Source: Cinnamomum chago (lineage: Eukaryota; Streptophyta; Magnoliopsida; Laurales; Lauraceae). Taken from it: a stretch of DNA of 64,000 bases. Below are positions 10,347-21,137 of the stretch, piece by piece (the stretch's first letter is position 1; every line of letters begins with the position of its first letter). The notes below the pieces were generated by a model. That model had not been told where the DNA came from and made no database searches. It was given only the letters and a program-made list of their open reading frames with translations. The position numbers and the translations under genes are program-made. The stretch spans positions 40,207,501 through 40,271,500 of the forward strand of contig CP142458.1 in assembly GCA_038049695.1 (NCBI GenBank), read 5' to 3'.

Positions 10347-11209
10347 GTAAGAGTATCAAGACTCTTCGATCAGATCGAGGAGGGGAATATCTCTCTGCTG
10401 ATTTTATGGGACACTTGTCCGAAAATGGGATTTTATCCCAGTTGTCTGCTCCTGGCATGCCTCAACAGAATGGAGTAGCGAAAAGAAGGAACCATACTCT
10501 TTTAGATATGATTAGGTCTATGTTGAGTTTCTCAGGATTACCTATATCCTTTTGGGGATATGCCTTGGATACTACAATGTACATACTAAACCTCGTACCA
10601 TCTAAGTCTGTACCTAAGACTCCCCGGGAGTTATGGTCTGGGCGAAAGCCTAGTCTGCAACATTTACACATTTGGGGTTGTCCAGCACACGTGCTAAAGG
10701 TAAAGACGGATAAGTTGGAAATGAAGTCGGAAGTATGCACGTTTGTAGGATATCCTACAGGAACTAAAGGTTGGTTATTCTATAATCCCAGAGAGCAGAA
10801 AGTGTTGATGAGCACCAATGTGGTTTTTCTAGAGGAAGATTATATGATGGACCAGAAATCTTTAGAAAATGTGATCTTGGAAGAAATTCAAGAGCAAACA
10901 ATTCCAAATCCAAGAATGACCGAACTTAAGGAAGGATCACCCATACCTAACCTAGTAATTACACCAGTGCCTTGTCACAGTGGGAGCATTGTCAGGACCT
11001 ATGATAGGTTCTCGTTCTTGGGAGAGTCTTACAAGGCAGTCCCGGAAGAACCGGAACAAGATCCCTGTAACTATGATGAAGCAATTAATGACATAGATTC
11101 GGGACGTTGGAAAGATGCTATGAAAGCTGAGATGGAGTCTATGTACTCCAATCAGGTCTGGACACTTGTGGACTTCCCTACTAATATTAATCTTATTGGG
11201 TGCAAGTAA
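10340..11209 (+). pseudogene. Copia integrase C-terminal half to RT start
   Basis: Picks up the integrase core with RSDRGGEY (second catalytic Asp) and [13 protein letters not shown], where the final catalytic Glu of the usual ERRN motif appears as Lys. Then come the conserved [27 protein letters not shown] and [20 protein letters not shown] segments and the linker to reverse transcriptase ([20 protein letters not shown]). It ends at TAA after LIGCK, where the family has Trp. The first 66 bases precede the first in-frame ATG and are included on homology. Confidence 0.85.
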
Positions 11210-11770
11210 GTCTACAAGAGAAAGAGAGGACCAGATGGAAGAGTTGAGACCTTTAAAGGTCAGGCTTGTTGCGAAAGGATATACCCAGAAAGAAGATATC
11301 GATTATGAGGAAACCTTCTCGCCGGTAGCCATGCTCAAATCCATCAGGATACTCTTATCCATTGTGGCTCATCTCGATTACGAGATTTGGCAAATGGATG
11401 TCAAGACGACGTTTATCAACGGCCATCTTGAGGAAGACATCTATATGGTGCAACCAGATGTTTTTGTAGCTACAAACCAAGAGCAAAGAGTTTGCAAGAT
11501 GCAGAAGTCTATTTATGGACTGAAGCAGGCATCCCGATCCTAGAACTTTCAATTTGACTAAGCAATCAAATCAGTTGATTTTTATCAAAATCCGGATGAG
11601 TCATGAGTGTATATGAAAAGTGAAGGAGGCAGGGTAATTTTTTTGATCGACGACACCCTTCTTCTAGAAAGTGATATAGGAATGTTGTCAACAGTAAAAG
11701 TTTAGTTGGCTAAGACTTTTGATATGAAGGACTTGGGAGAAGTCAGCTACATCCTATATTTTGCAGTGTG
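11210..11770 (+). pseudogene. Copia reverse transcriptase, truncated
   Basis: Starts with [11 protein letters not shown] one-base insertion near 11260 shifts the frame to [20 protein letters not shown], followed by [40 protein letters not shown] and [16 protein letters not shown] at 11541-11543 stands where Trp is expected. Residual homology continues through ILIDDT-like (DDTLLLESD) and MKDLGEVSYIL to about 11765, then ends abruptly. The YVDD box reads LIDD. Confidence 0.85.
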
Positions 11771-12480
11771 GAGAGCAAAAATCAGTGTGCATTTAGCTGC
11801 TCTTTTTTTTTTTTAAGAATTAGAAAGAGAATTTCATTAAGAACAAACAAACAGAAACAACAATCAACAAAGTTAGAAACATAGAATCCGCTCATTCAAT
11901 TCTTTCATAAAACACACTAACCTGACCTTGCACTAATTAACCTGACCTTGCAGGGATGGATAATGCTAAGATGACGATGGTGAAGGAAAATTTAAAAAAT
12001 AAATCAATCTAACAACATAACATAAACTATTCCTTTAGTCGACTGGAAGACATGATGGGTCAATTAGAAGACCTGAAGATCCAATGGGATAAAAAAATGG
12101 TCCTACAATTCTTTATAAACATGTCGAGTCCTGGTTCACAAGTTTTAATGAGCATATAAGTGCCATCGTTCTCAAAATTGAGTTTGAATTTCATGGAGTC
12201 AAGTCAACTTGTGTAAGTCGAGATAACAGAGGTTCAAGCCCCTGTAACTCCTCAATGTAAACATGAAGGAAAGGAGCCAAACAGAAAAGTTGTAATGAAA
12301 CTGCTGACATCAACAAACATGGCATTAACTGAAAAACAGGTAAAGATATGAGTCCGGATCCCCTATTTCAACGGATGACTGTTTCGCCCAATCCCATTGC
12401 ACCAGCTGGATAAAATGTAATCTCGGCAGTGTACCTTTTCTAGCTTCCTTGGAATGGGAAAAAAAGAAACAAAGAGGGTC
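11771..12480. other. Unassigned stretch with poly-T
   Basis: No coding region, LTR end or repeat recognised. A T-run (about 11801-11814) follows the broken Copia. On the minus strand, aatgaaattctctttctaattc followed by the A-run looks like a LINE or retrogene 3' tail, but no LINE protein is visible. Codon-like gag resemblance at 12040-12320 was too weak to call. Confidence 0.4.
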
Positions 12481-14201
12481 TTTTATACAAATATAAAAAA
12501 TTATTTCACAGCCTCTGCACCTCGCCGGCCACGAGTTCGTTAGTCACGCCGGTCAGGACCAGACCGACGGAGCTGCATCTGGAGAGGCTTCTAGAGTTGT
12601 AGATGCCACCAGAGCTGATCTTGATAGGCCAAAAAGATCGATTGGGCCACCAAATAAAACCATAAGTGAAAGTCGTAGATTCTACGAAAGGACAGATCTA
12701 AATGAGCTGGTTACTACAGACGCGATAAGGACTACGTCGGCTTGAATCATGCACTAGTTGTAGAGATTTGTGACTGTCTACGAGAGATCAGTCACATGTG
12801 ACTCACTCTTCAAGATCAAAGGCAATGATGGACACCCTGGATGTAGAAGATGATGACAGACAATTGTAGATCTAAAGGAAGAGGGTGATCTTGTGTTAGG
12901 GAATGATCTATTTAGAATGGTTTCAACTGATATCTTTCATGTCTATATATAGCCCTTTTGGCTAATGGGTGATAAGATCTCTATTCAAATTTGAAGGGAG
13001 AGATGATAAGGATAGTAAGTAGGATCAAACTCTCTCAATTTGAATTTGAATGGAGATATGATAAGGAAAGAGAGTTGGATAAAACTCAAACCATTCTTAT
13101 CCATATCACCATGAGATTCCTTATGAGGGGTGTCTCTTTATGAGTGGGGTCCACCCACATGTAAACACAAGTGGGCCCCATCACAAATGCCAACATCTCT
13201 CACTCACACCGAACAAGTTTCATCTCATTAAATCACTAATTTCCATCATCAAATTCCAAAAAGTAAAAATAGACCTGAAGAGTGAGACCTCCACGATGCC
13301 TATTCACGGAGAGATTGTAAACTAAGTCGCCATCTTACTAGAATAGACCCACTCACCGACACATCAATCTGCCCTAGACACTCGCATGGCCACACCGGAT
13401 TAGATATTGACTCATACCCTTGAGTCATCTTTAACCCATATACGTGCTTATTCAGCTTATCGAGTAAAAGAAAAAATCTATTTCTTTTTATAAAATAACA
13501 TATTTATACATATATAATTTTTTTTTAAATTGTTTGTCTTAAAATTTTCAAAATACTCGATATAGCCTGGGCTGATAAGCATCGTAAGCACGTATTAACT
13601 AGAGTGTGATGTCAAGGGGTTTTCCCATGGACTTACGAGGGTCAGAATCAACCAAGCAGCTTTCCTAGCACGACTACTCGTAGGCTCCTATGTCGTCGTG
13701 GCACAACCATAGCTAAAGTAGCATCACCAATCTTATCTTTCTATCGTAGAGGTTTGTATAAGGGCACAAGAGCCTCAAGAATTGGTTCACACAATAACCA
13801 ACTCCAAGCTCAAGAGTCACCTACGGGACTAACTCTCGCACAGCAAACAAGATTCTAGGGTATTATCTCGTTGCTCGTAGGTAGGTCCTTAAACACGCAT
13901 GTCTGTAGACATGCGTCATCGCAGTGTGAAAATGAATTAGCTCCACAACTGAGCTCGTGCTAACATTGCACTGATTCACTACTACGCAAGCAGATCGTCA
14001 CAAACACAACCACGCTTGGTTTTTAAAACATGATATCAAACTTATTAGGGTGTGAATTGCCCGACGACTAATGCTAATTCTCATTTAGTCTTGTGATCCA
14101 CATCACCCCCAATGCACCACAAGACTGAGTCGGCGTTCCAAACATTTGTACGCTCCAATAAGATTCATATTGGCTTAATCAGCATATCATACAAATGCAT
14201 G
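12480..14201 (-). repeat. Copia 3' LTR, left part (split by the Athila element)
   Basis: Together with 61147-61361 this forms the LTR of the minus-strand Copia whose pol lies at 61400-63195. The join is proven by the GCATG duplication (14197-14201 and 61142-61146) around the Athila element. A minus-strand TATA box CTATATATAG at 12943-12952 marks its promoter. The left end is not defined; 12480 is an estimate, allowing a few hundred bases for R-U5. Confidence 0.6.
12943..12952 (-). promoter_or_regulatory. TATA box of split Copia LTR
   Basis: Palindromic CTATATATAG; strand assigned from the LTR orientation (plus sense reads gtctatatatagccc). Confidence 0.5.
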
Positions 14202-15501
14202 TGATAAGCTTAAATTTATATATCCATTTCATGCCCTTATTACTCATATGTTTTCTTTTTAGGTCTTAATTTCAATAGATCATTTTCACTCTTATCTCTT
14301 TTATGATTTATTAGGTTTTGAATAAAACAAGAAGATTTAAGTGCAATTCACGAGTTCCGGAACATGGTTTAGTATTTCCGCAATAACTTGAGCTATAGAC
14401 CTCGGAATTAGGAGATTCTTAAAGCGTTCGACCCATTAGATTAGAAACCCAACTTAAAAGTCTTAGTCCAATTTGCAAATAAGAAGAAAGCTTGGAGTCA
14501 GGAAAAGAAAATGATCTCCCTTATATCAGCTGGCCGGATCTTTTTATGAAGAGGAGGCGATATTTCGTAAAGGAACCAGGGGGACTTGAGGAGAAAAAGA
14601 GGGGCGTTGGAGGGTTTTTAGGGATTGGAAGTAAAGGGGGGAGATAGAGACGATGCTGCAGGGTGATTTTGGAGTTAAAGCCTTCATTCCTTCATTGGAG
14701 TCTTGGTCTACCACTTTGTGAAGTCTTCTTATCCTCTTCTCTAGAATTCATGATGTTTAACTATCAATTGTTGTTTCTTTTCTTTTGAATATGAACTAAA
14801 TTTATTTATGAACTAAATTTATTTTATAGGGCTAAGATGTAGCCCAATTTATGATTATGTTTTGATCAAGGATTTATGTTAAACTTTGTTAAGCAACTCT
14901 TCTCTAAGTTTTTATTATTGTTCTTATTGCTTTCAATTCTTTTGGTACCGTAAGTTGATTGATTTGATGGGCTAGGTTGAGATCGAGAGATAAAATCTAG
15001 CTAGTCTAAATAATAATTCCCGTAGGTTAAATGAATAGTAGAGATACTAAACATGACATATGTGACTTTTAGAAATCCCAAAAGGCTTCGTATACTCTTA
15101 GGACCTAAATTAAATTTAGAGATATTTTGAATTGGTAATTGAGAGTTAATCCAATAATTGTTCGAGAGAAAATGTTGGAACATAAGGGAATGTGTTTTTT
15201 TAGTGAAGGCTTAGCAACAATAGCATAGTTTGTCAAAACATAGGAGTAAATTGGTGTGAAGTCTATGCCCTAGGTTTGGTCATATTGTTTTACAACACGT
15301 TTCTTTTTTGAATTGTGATTTGTTCTCTTTATTTCTCATTGTTATTTTTAGTTTTCTAATCCATTCAATTTTCATTTAATAAATAGTAATAGGAATAATT
15401 TATTTTGGTAATTGGTAATAAGTAATTCCCTAGGGTTCAATATCCGTATTTTCATACTATATTACTTGAACGATTTCGTACACTTGTGAAATTTCACATC
15501 A
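14202..15501 (+). repeat. Athila-like 5' LTR (internal deletion)
   Basis: Starts tgataagcttaaatttata, matching the 3' LTR start tgataggattaaatttata. Relative to the 3' LTR it lacks about 200 bp near 14432 (counterpart 59923-60125), and it has a small duplication of 'gaactaaatttattta' near 14805. Ends cacatca before the primer site. Confidence 0.93.
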
Positions 15502-15507
15502 AGTTTT

Positions 15508-15525
15508 TGGTGCCATTGCTGGGGA
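15508..15525 (+). promoter_or_regulatory. Athila-like primer-binding site
   Basis: TGGTGCCATTGCTGGGGA, a decayed form of the TGGCGCCGTTGCCGGGGA site. Confidence 0.85.
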
Positions 15526-15788
15526 ATTACTTTCTATTTTGCCAATATTAATAAGAGTTTTTTCATTGCTAATTTGATTCTTGTTTCTTGTTCTTGATTT
15601 TCTTTGTTTCTTTGTGTTAGTTTTAGCAAAACAATTAGATTAGATCTTTAACAGCAGTTTTTAGGGCTTTTTACAACATTTTCCTGTTTTACTATCTTTG
15701 TTGTTTTTGAGTCCTTTCTTGTTTTTCCTGTAATTTTTTTATCTGAACTTTTCTTATTTTATTTTGAGTTTTAGGACCTAGACAATAC
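15526..15788 (+). other. Athila-like 5' leader
   Basis: T-rich non-coding leader between primer site and gag ATG; nothing else seen. Confidence 0.6.
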
Positions 15789-16878
15789 ATGAGATGTACT
15801 AGAAGTTTAGGCCTTGTTGCGTTTGATCCCGAAATTGAGAGAACATTTAGAAGATTGAGCAAAGACAAGAAACAAGCTAGAACCAAGGAAATTGTTGTAA
15901 TGGCAAATCAAGAAAGAGAAGTTCAAAGGGAAATTCAGGATTATTCAAGTCCTACTATTGGAGGGTGTACTTCTAGTATTCGGAGGCCACCAATCCAAGC
16001 CAATAATTTTAGGATCAAGCCCGCCATCATTCAAATGATACAACAGTCAGTACAGTTTGGGGGTTTGCCGAGTGATGATCCTAATTTGCACATTTCAAAT
16101 TTTTTGGAGCTTTGTGACACCTTTAAGCACAATGGGGTGTCCGATGATGAATTTAGACTTAGGTTTTTCCCATTTTCTCTTCGGGATAAAGCTAAAGCTT
16201 GGCTAGTTTCACAACCACCTGGAGGAATCACCACTTGGGATGAGTTGGCTCAACTCTTTCTTGCTAAGTACTTTACACCTGCTAAATCCGCCAAGATGAG
16301 GAGTGATATAACAATTTCTTTTCCAACAAGATATGGAATCACTCTATGAAGCATGGGAGAGATATAAGGATCTTTTGCGGAAGTGTCCTCACCACAGATT
16401 GCCGGTTTGGATGCAAGTGCAAACCTTCTACAATGGTTTGCTTCCTAACACTCAAGCTATGGTTGATGCAGCAAGTGGGGGTGCTATAAATAACAAGACG
16501 CCGGAGGAAGCTTATGATTTGATCGAAGTGATGGCCAGCAACAACTACATGAAGCCTTCGGATAGGAGTTTTCCTAGGAAAGCCGTGGGAGTACATGAAT
16601 TGGATGGTTTCACAGCTTTGTCGGCTCAAGTAACTTCAATTCAAAAACAATTGGGTTCTCTAAATGTTAATGCTATCAACTCTCCTACTTTGATTTGTGA
16701 GTTTTGTGGAGAGAATCATTTGAGTAGAGAATGCCAAGTTGGAATTCCTTTTGCTCAACCCAAACAAGCTAATTATGTCAACAATTTTCAAAGAGGGCAA
16801 GCGAATCCATACTCAAACACCTATACTCCAGCATGGCGGAATCATCCCAATTTTTCTTGGAGTAACAACAATATTTAA
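15789..16878 (+). pseudogene. Athila-like gag with one frameshift
   Basis: Starts MRCTRSLGLVAFDPEIERTF. The gag domain follows with GGLPSDDPNLHISNFLELCD, FFPFSLRDKAKAWLVSQPPG and TTWDELAQLFLAKYFTPAKS. An extra T in the run near 16317-16322 shifts the frame. It resumes at MESLYEAWERYKDLLRKCPH, then VQTFYNGLLPNTQAMVDAAS and NNKTPEEAYDLIEVMASNNY. A zinc-knuckle-like CEFCGENHLSRECQ (CX2CX3HX4C) lies near the end. The zinc-knuckle spacing and surroundings match Athila gag. Ends at TAA 16876-16878. Confidence 0.9.
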
Positions 16879-18313
16879 AAGCCACCTCCCAAGTTTCAAG
16901 CTCAAGAAAAAAAAATCAAATTTAGAGTGCTTTCTAAGTTTATTGATGAGTCAAGCAAGAGATTTGACAAGAATGATACTCTACTCCAGAATCAAGCTGC
17001 AACTATTAGGAACCTTGAAGTACAATGGGACAAATTCATAACATACTAGCGGGACAAACTCAAGGTGCTTTGCCTAGTAATATTGAAAAAGATCCCAAGG
17101 AGCAAGTGTTGGTTATTAATTTAAGGAGTGGTAAGTAGCTGGAGTAGCCACATGTGGAGAAACAAGCCAAAAATAGTCAAAATAAAGAAAAAGAGGAAGC
17201 AGATCCGAGCCTAGGTGCCGTGGCACCAATTGATGCAAGCTACAACGCAACACTAGAGACAGGGGAGTCTCTTTCTTCTTTTCCTCTTGTTAACTCTAAA
17301 ATTGATTCTCCTCTTCCATTTCCTAATAGATTAAAGAAGCAAACACTTGATAAGCAATTTTCAAAATTTAATGACATGTTTAGAAGTTTACACATTAATC
17401 TTCCTTTTGTAGACATGTTGGAGCAAATGCCAAAGTAAGCTAAATTTTTAAAGGGGGTCCTCACTCACAAAAAGAGATTTGGAGAACATGAGACAGTAAT
17501 CCTTACCGAGGAATGTAGTGCTTTGCTTGAAAATAAATTACCACCCAAGTTAAGAGATCCAGGGAGTTTTACTATTCCTTGCACTATTTGTAGTTTTTAT
17601 TTTGACCAAGTTTTATGTGATCTAGGGGCAAGCATTTTTGGGGAGGTGAAGCCTACTATGATGTCTCTTCAATTAGCGGATAGGTCCATTAAGCATCCTA
17701 GGGGAGTTGTGGAGGATGTCCTAATAAAGGTAGACAAATTTATTTTTCCGGTGGATTTTATAGTTCTCGATATGGAAGAAGACCGGGAAATACTCTTAAT
17801 ATTAGGAAGACCTTTCCTTGCTACGAGTAGGACCTTAATAGATGTTCAACAAGGGAAATTGATTTTGAGAGTTCAAGAGGAACAAGTGGTGTTTAATGTG
17901 TTTGATGCTATGAAATACCCATCCAAAGTAGATTCTTGTTTTGAGAATAGCATTCTTGATGAGATAGTGGTTGAAACACTAGGAGAAAACTACCCTAGCT
18001 CGTCCCTTGAAAATTGTTTAGTCAACTCTAAGACTATGGAGGCTGAAATTGAGAGTGAGGATATAAGAGAGTGTTTAAGATATTTAGGTGCTCGCCAACC
18101 TTTGAATCTCCACATGATGAAAAGTTTAGAGAAATTGGAGCTTTGGAAGTCACTTCAAATCCACCTACCAAGGAACCTCCACCACTTGAGCTTAAGTCAT
18201 TGCCATCTCACTTGAGGTATGCATTCTTAGAAAGCTCTAGCTATTTTCCGGTTATTATTAATGCTTTCTTGAGTGATGTAGAAGAGGAAAAGCTACTTCG
18301 AGTTTTGAGAAAA
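16879..18313 (+). pseudogene. Athila-like linker, retropepsin and RT lead-in
   Basis: Linker 16879-17153 is frameshifted. From 17154 an acidic linker and INLPFVDMLEQMPK lead to a TAA at 17436-17438 where an aromatic residue is expected. The protease follows: LPPKLRDPGSFTIPCTICSF, then DLGASI, after which about ten residues are missing before GEVKPTMMSLQLADRS. GVVEDVLIKVDKFIFPVDFI and LLILGRPFLATSRTLIDVQQ are intact. Another frameshift near 18100 moves the RT lead-in (PPPLELKSLPSHLRYAFLES) to a new frame. The coding signal runs up to LRVLRK at 18313, where the solo LTR is inserted. Confidence 0.88.
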
Positions 18314-18834
18314 TTGTTAGGGATTTTGTAATTGCAATTTGATGGATGCATTTGCACTTTAGCATCATTTGATATTTCACACATGCATTGATTTAAAATA
18401 CCTTGAAATCTAGTTTTATACATGCATTGGTTTTTAGATTTGGAAAAGTTTTTGGTTTATGCATGTTTTGGTCATAAACTTGGATGCATTGGTTTTAGAA
18501 CCCAAAACTCTTTTGAAAACCTAATTCCTTGTGCATTATATTTGGAAAATCATCTTGTGAATTTAGGTTTGAGCTTTGCATACATTCATTACAAAAAGAA
18601 TCATTTTTGTATGCATTTTCATTTGAAAAGAGTTTTATCAAATCAAGCTAGCCTTTGGTTTTAAACTTTTGAATCTTTTTAGGCTTTGTGTTTTTCATGT
18701 TTTTAAACATCTTAGAATGTCTTAAAACATGTTATTTAAGCTTGATTTAGTGGCCCAAAGATCCCTCAAAGAAATACTTTGAAATGAGAAAAAGTTGGAT
18801 TTTTGGCCCTAGGGACTCGCCCGGCAGTGTCGCC

Positions 18835-18971
18835 GGTCGACCGAGACCCAGGTCTCGGTCGACCGAGACCACTGCAGGGCAAGTGGACAGTTTTTTGAAC
18901 TGAAGCCCCAACGGTCAGAAATCTGACCGTTGTGCCTTCTTGGTCGACCGAGACCTGTTTGCCGGTCGACC
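18835..18971. repeat. GGTCGACC palindrome pairs upstream of TATA
   Basis: Perfect GGTCGACC at 18835, 18857, 18942 and 18964: two pairs, each with 22-bp spacing, often extended to CTCGGTCGACCGAG. They end about 30 bp before the TATA box. Confidence 0.9.
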
Positions 18972-18999
18972 GAGGACTAGCCGTTGGCAACTTTTTGGC

Positions 19000-19006
19000 T
19001 ATAAAG
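19000..19006 (+). promoter_or_regulatory. TATA box of solo SIRE-type LTR
   Basis: TATAAAG in ttggctataaagtccattc, on the LTR's sense strand. Confidence 0.6.
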
Positions 19007-19637
19007 TCCATTCATTTCCAACCTTTTTCAAGGCTTGAACCATGAACCTTTGAGAGCATTTTGGAGCCAAAGAAAGGGGAAGAAGTTGGAAAGGCTAGGG
19101 GGCCATTTGGAAATCAAATACATGAGTTCTTAAAAAGGTACACTTTACTTGTATTTTGATTTTCATTAAAATGAAATCCATGCATGCTTAAATCTTTGTT
19201 TTTCACTTATGCATGATTTCAAGAGTTGTTTTGCAAACTCATTATCTTCATTGGTATATTAGAATGGTTTGCAATCACTCTCACCTAAATCACATGTGTT
19301 CTTAGACTTTTATTTTCATACAACATGTTTTAGATCATTTCTTCAAGTTGTGTGAATCTTTCATGTGATTAGTATTTTTCTCTTCAATCATCTTTTTATA
19401 AGCTTTGATTTTAAAATGCATCATGCATTCATTTAAGAGCTTCATTGTTAAAATAGATTGAAGTAGAGCATTCATACACTTGTGCACACACTTTAACTTA
19501 ATTGAGTGTATGTTTGTTATTTGTATTAAACTTTCATATTAGCCTAGTCAAGAGGCAATTTCATATGAGCTTAAATTGTAATCTCTTAGAGTGATCTTTT
19601 GTAAAGACACTTTCTTAGAGAAAGCTTTATTTGTAAA

Positions 19638-19805
19638 GGTTATTGCTTAGCCTAAGAAAAGCATTGTATAAGGTTATTGCTTAGCCTAAGAAAAGCATAT
19701 TGTAAGGTTATTGCTTAGCCTAAGAAAAGCATCTTGTAAGGTTGTTGTTTAGCCTTTGAAAAGCAACATTGTAGAGGTTATTGCTTAGCCTTTGAAAAAG
19801 CATAA
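19638..19805 (+). repeat. 34-38 bp tandem repeats in SIRE-type LTR
   Basis: Five units of 'ggttattgcttagcctaagaaaagca' plus a short variable tail. The last two units have 'cctttgaaaagca'. The SIRE LTR at 28450-28530 has a shorter reverse-complement version. Confidence 0.88.
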
Positions 19806-20065
19806 ATAGTGGAAATCCGGTGGGGTGATTGGATCACAAGCCGGTAGTGGATGTAGGCACGTTGGCCGAACCACTATAAATATTGTGTTGTGGTGATTGC
19901 TATGTGGTGATTGATTTTGTTTAGCTTCCGCATATTGATTGATCATTCATCACATGTGACTAGTTTAGTTTAAGAATTAAAATTGGTTTAAATTGGTCAC
20001 AATTGTAGCACACCCTATTCACCCCCCCCCCCCCCTCTAGGGTTAGGATCCTCGTGGACTTTCAA

Positions 20066-21137
20066 AAAATACAAGAGTGCTATTGGCTGGACCATTTCAG
20101 ATATCAATGGTATAAGTCCTTCAACTTGCATGCACAAGATTCTCATGGAGGATAGTTATAAGCCGACCGTTCAACCACATCAGAGATTGAATCCGTCTAT
20201 GCAAGAGGTGGTGAAGAAGGAGGTGTTGAAACTTTTAGATGCGGGAATTATCTATCCAATCTCGGATAGTGCATGGGTAAGTCCGGTCCAAGTGGTTCCT
20301 AAGAAAGGAGGAATGACCGTGGTCCAAAATGAGAAGAATGAGTTTATTCCGACAAGAACAGCCACAGGATGGCGATTGTGTATTGATTATAGGAAGCTTA
20401 ATGATGCAACTCGCAAGGATCATTTTCCATTGCCATTCATTGACCAAATGTTGGAGAGGTTAGTCTGTCATGCCTTCTACTGCTTCCTTGATGGGTATTC
20501 GGGTTACAGCCAAATTGCCATAGCACCGGAGGATCAAGCGAAGACCACCTTCACCTGTCCATATGGTACTTTTGCTTATCGGAGGATGCCTTTCGGATTG
20601 TGCAATGCCCCAACTACTTTCCAACATTGCATGATGTCTATCTTCTCAGACATGGTTGAAAATTTTATTGAAATATTTATGGATGATTTTTCTGTATTTG
20701 GTGACTCTTAGGATAATTGTTTGGCTAATTTGTCTTTGGTTTTACAGCGATGTGTAGACACTCACTTGGTTTGAATTGGGAAAAGTTCCATTTTATGGTG
20801 CAAGATGGTATTGTGTTAGGTCATCGCATATCCGCAAATGGGATAGAGGTCAATCGTGCAAAGATCGAAGTTATTAAGAAGTTGCCACCTCCTACTTCCG
20901 TGAAGGTCATTCAGAGTTTCCTTGGACATGCCAGCTTCTATAGGAGATTTATCAAGGACTTTTCTAAAATCTCTAAACCTCCTTTTGATTTGTTAGTTAA
21001 AGATGCTTCTTTTACTTTTTCTAGAGAATGTTTAGATGTTTTTGAAAATTTAAAGTCTAAATTAATTTCTGCTCCTATAATTGCTGCGCCCAATTGGAAA
21101 CTATTGTTTGAACTAACGTGTGATGCTAATGACTATG
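20066..21137 (+). pseudogene. Athila-like reverse transcriptase
   Basis: Continues the polyprotein after the solo LTR: SAIGWTISDINGISPSTCMH, then VLKLLDAGIIYPISDSAWVS, VVPKKGGMTV and GWRLCIDYRKLNDATRKDHF. FPLPFIDQMLERL, RRMPFGLCNAPTTFQHCMMS and the catalytic box FMDDFSVFG follow. A stop at 20709-20711 and a shift near 20750 interrupt it before LNWEKFHFMVQDGIVLGH and KVIQSFLGHASFYRRFIKDF. It breaks off at CDANDY, the first strand of RNase H, where the Tekay-type solo LTR is inserted (CTATG, 21133-21137). Confidence 0.92.

Larger units (their letters stand above)
5092..11770 (+). mobile_element. Ty1/Copia element, 3'-truncated
   Basis: Plus-strand order LTR, initiator tRNA-Met primer site, leader, gag, zinc knuckle, protease, integrase, then reverse transcriptase; integrase before RT defines Copia. 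The element stops within RT near 11770, so RNase H and the 3' LTR are absent. The gag-pol frame carries several stops and frameshifts. Lineage within Copia not assigned. Confidence 0.85.
18315..20064 (+). mobile_element. Solo LTR of SIRE-type Copia
   Basis: Begins TGTTAGGG and ends ctctagggttaggatcctcgt...CTTTCA, matching the ends of the SIRE-type LTRs at 28114-29573. AAAAT flanks it (18310-18314 and 20066-20070, with one extra A at 20065). No internal element sequence is present, so it is a recombined solo LTR. On removal the Athila protein continues directly from LRVLRK into YKSAIGW. It holds a palindrome array, a TATA box and tandem repeats. Confidence 0.93.

Noticed and set aside
12030-12330. 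Possible Copia gag fragment
   Set aside because: Only vague resemblance with several stops; no zinc knuckle or gag motif.
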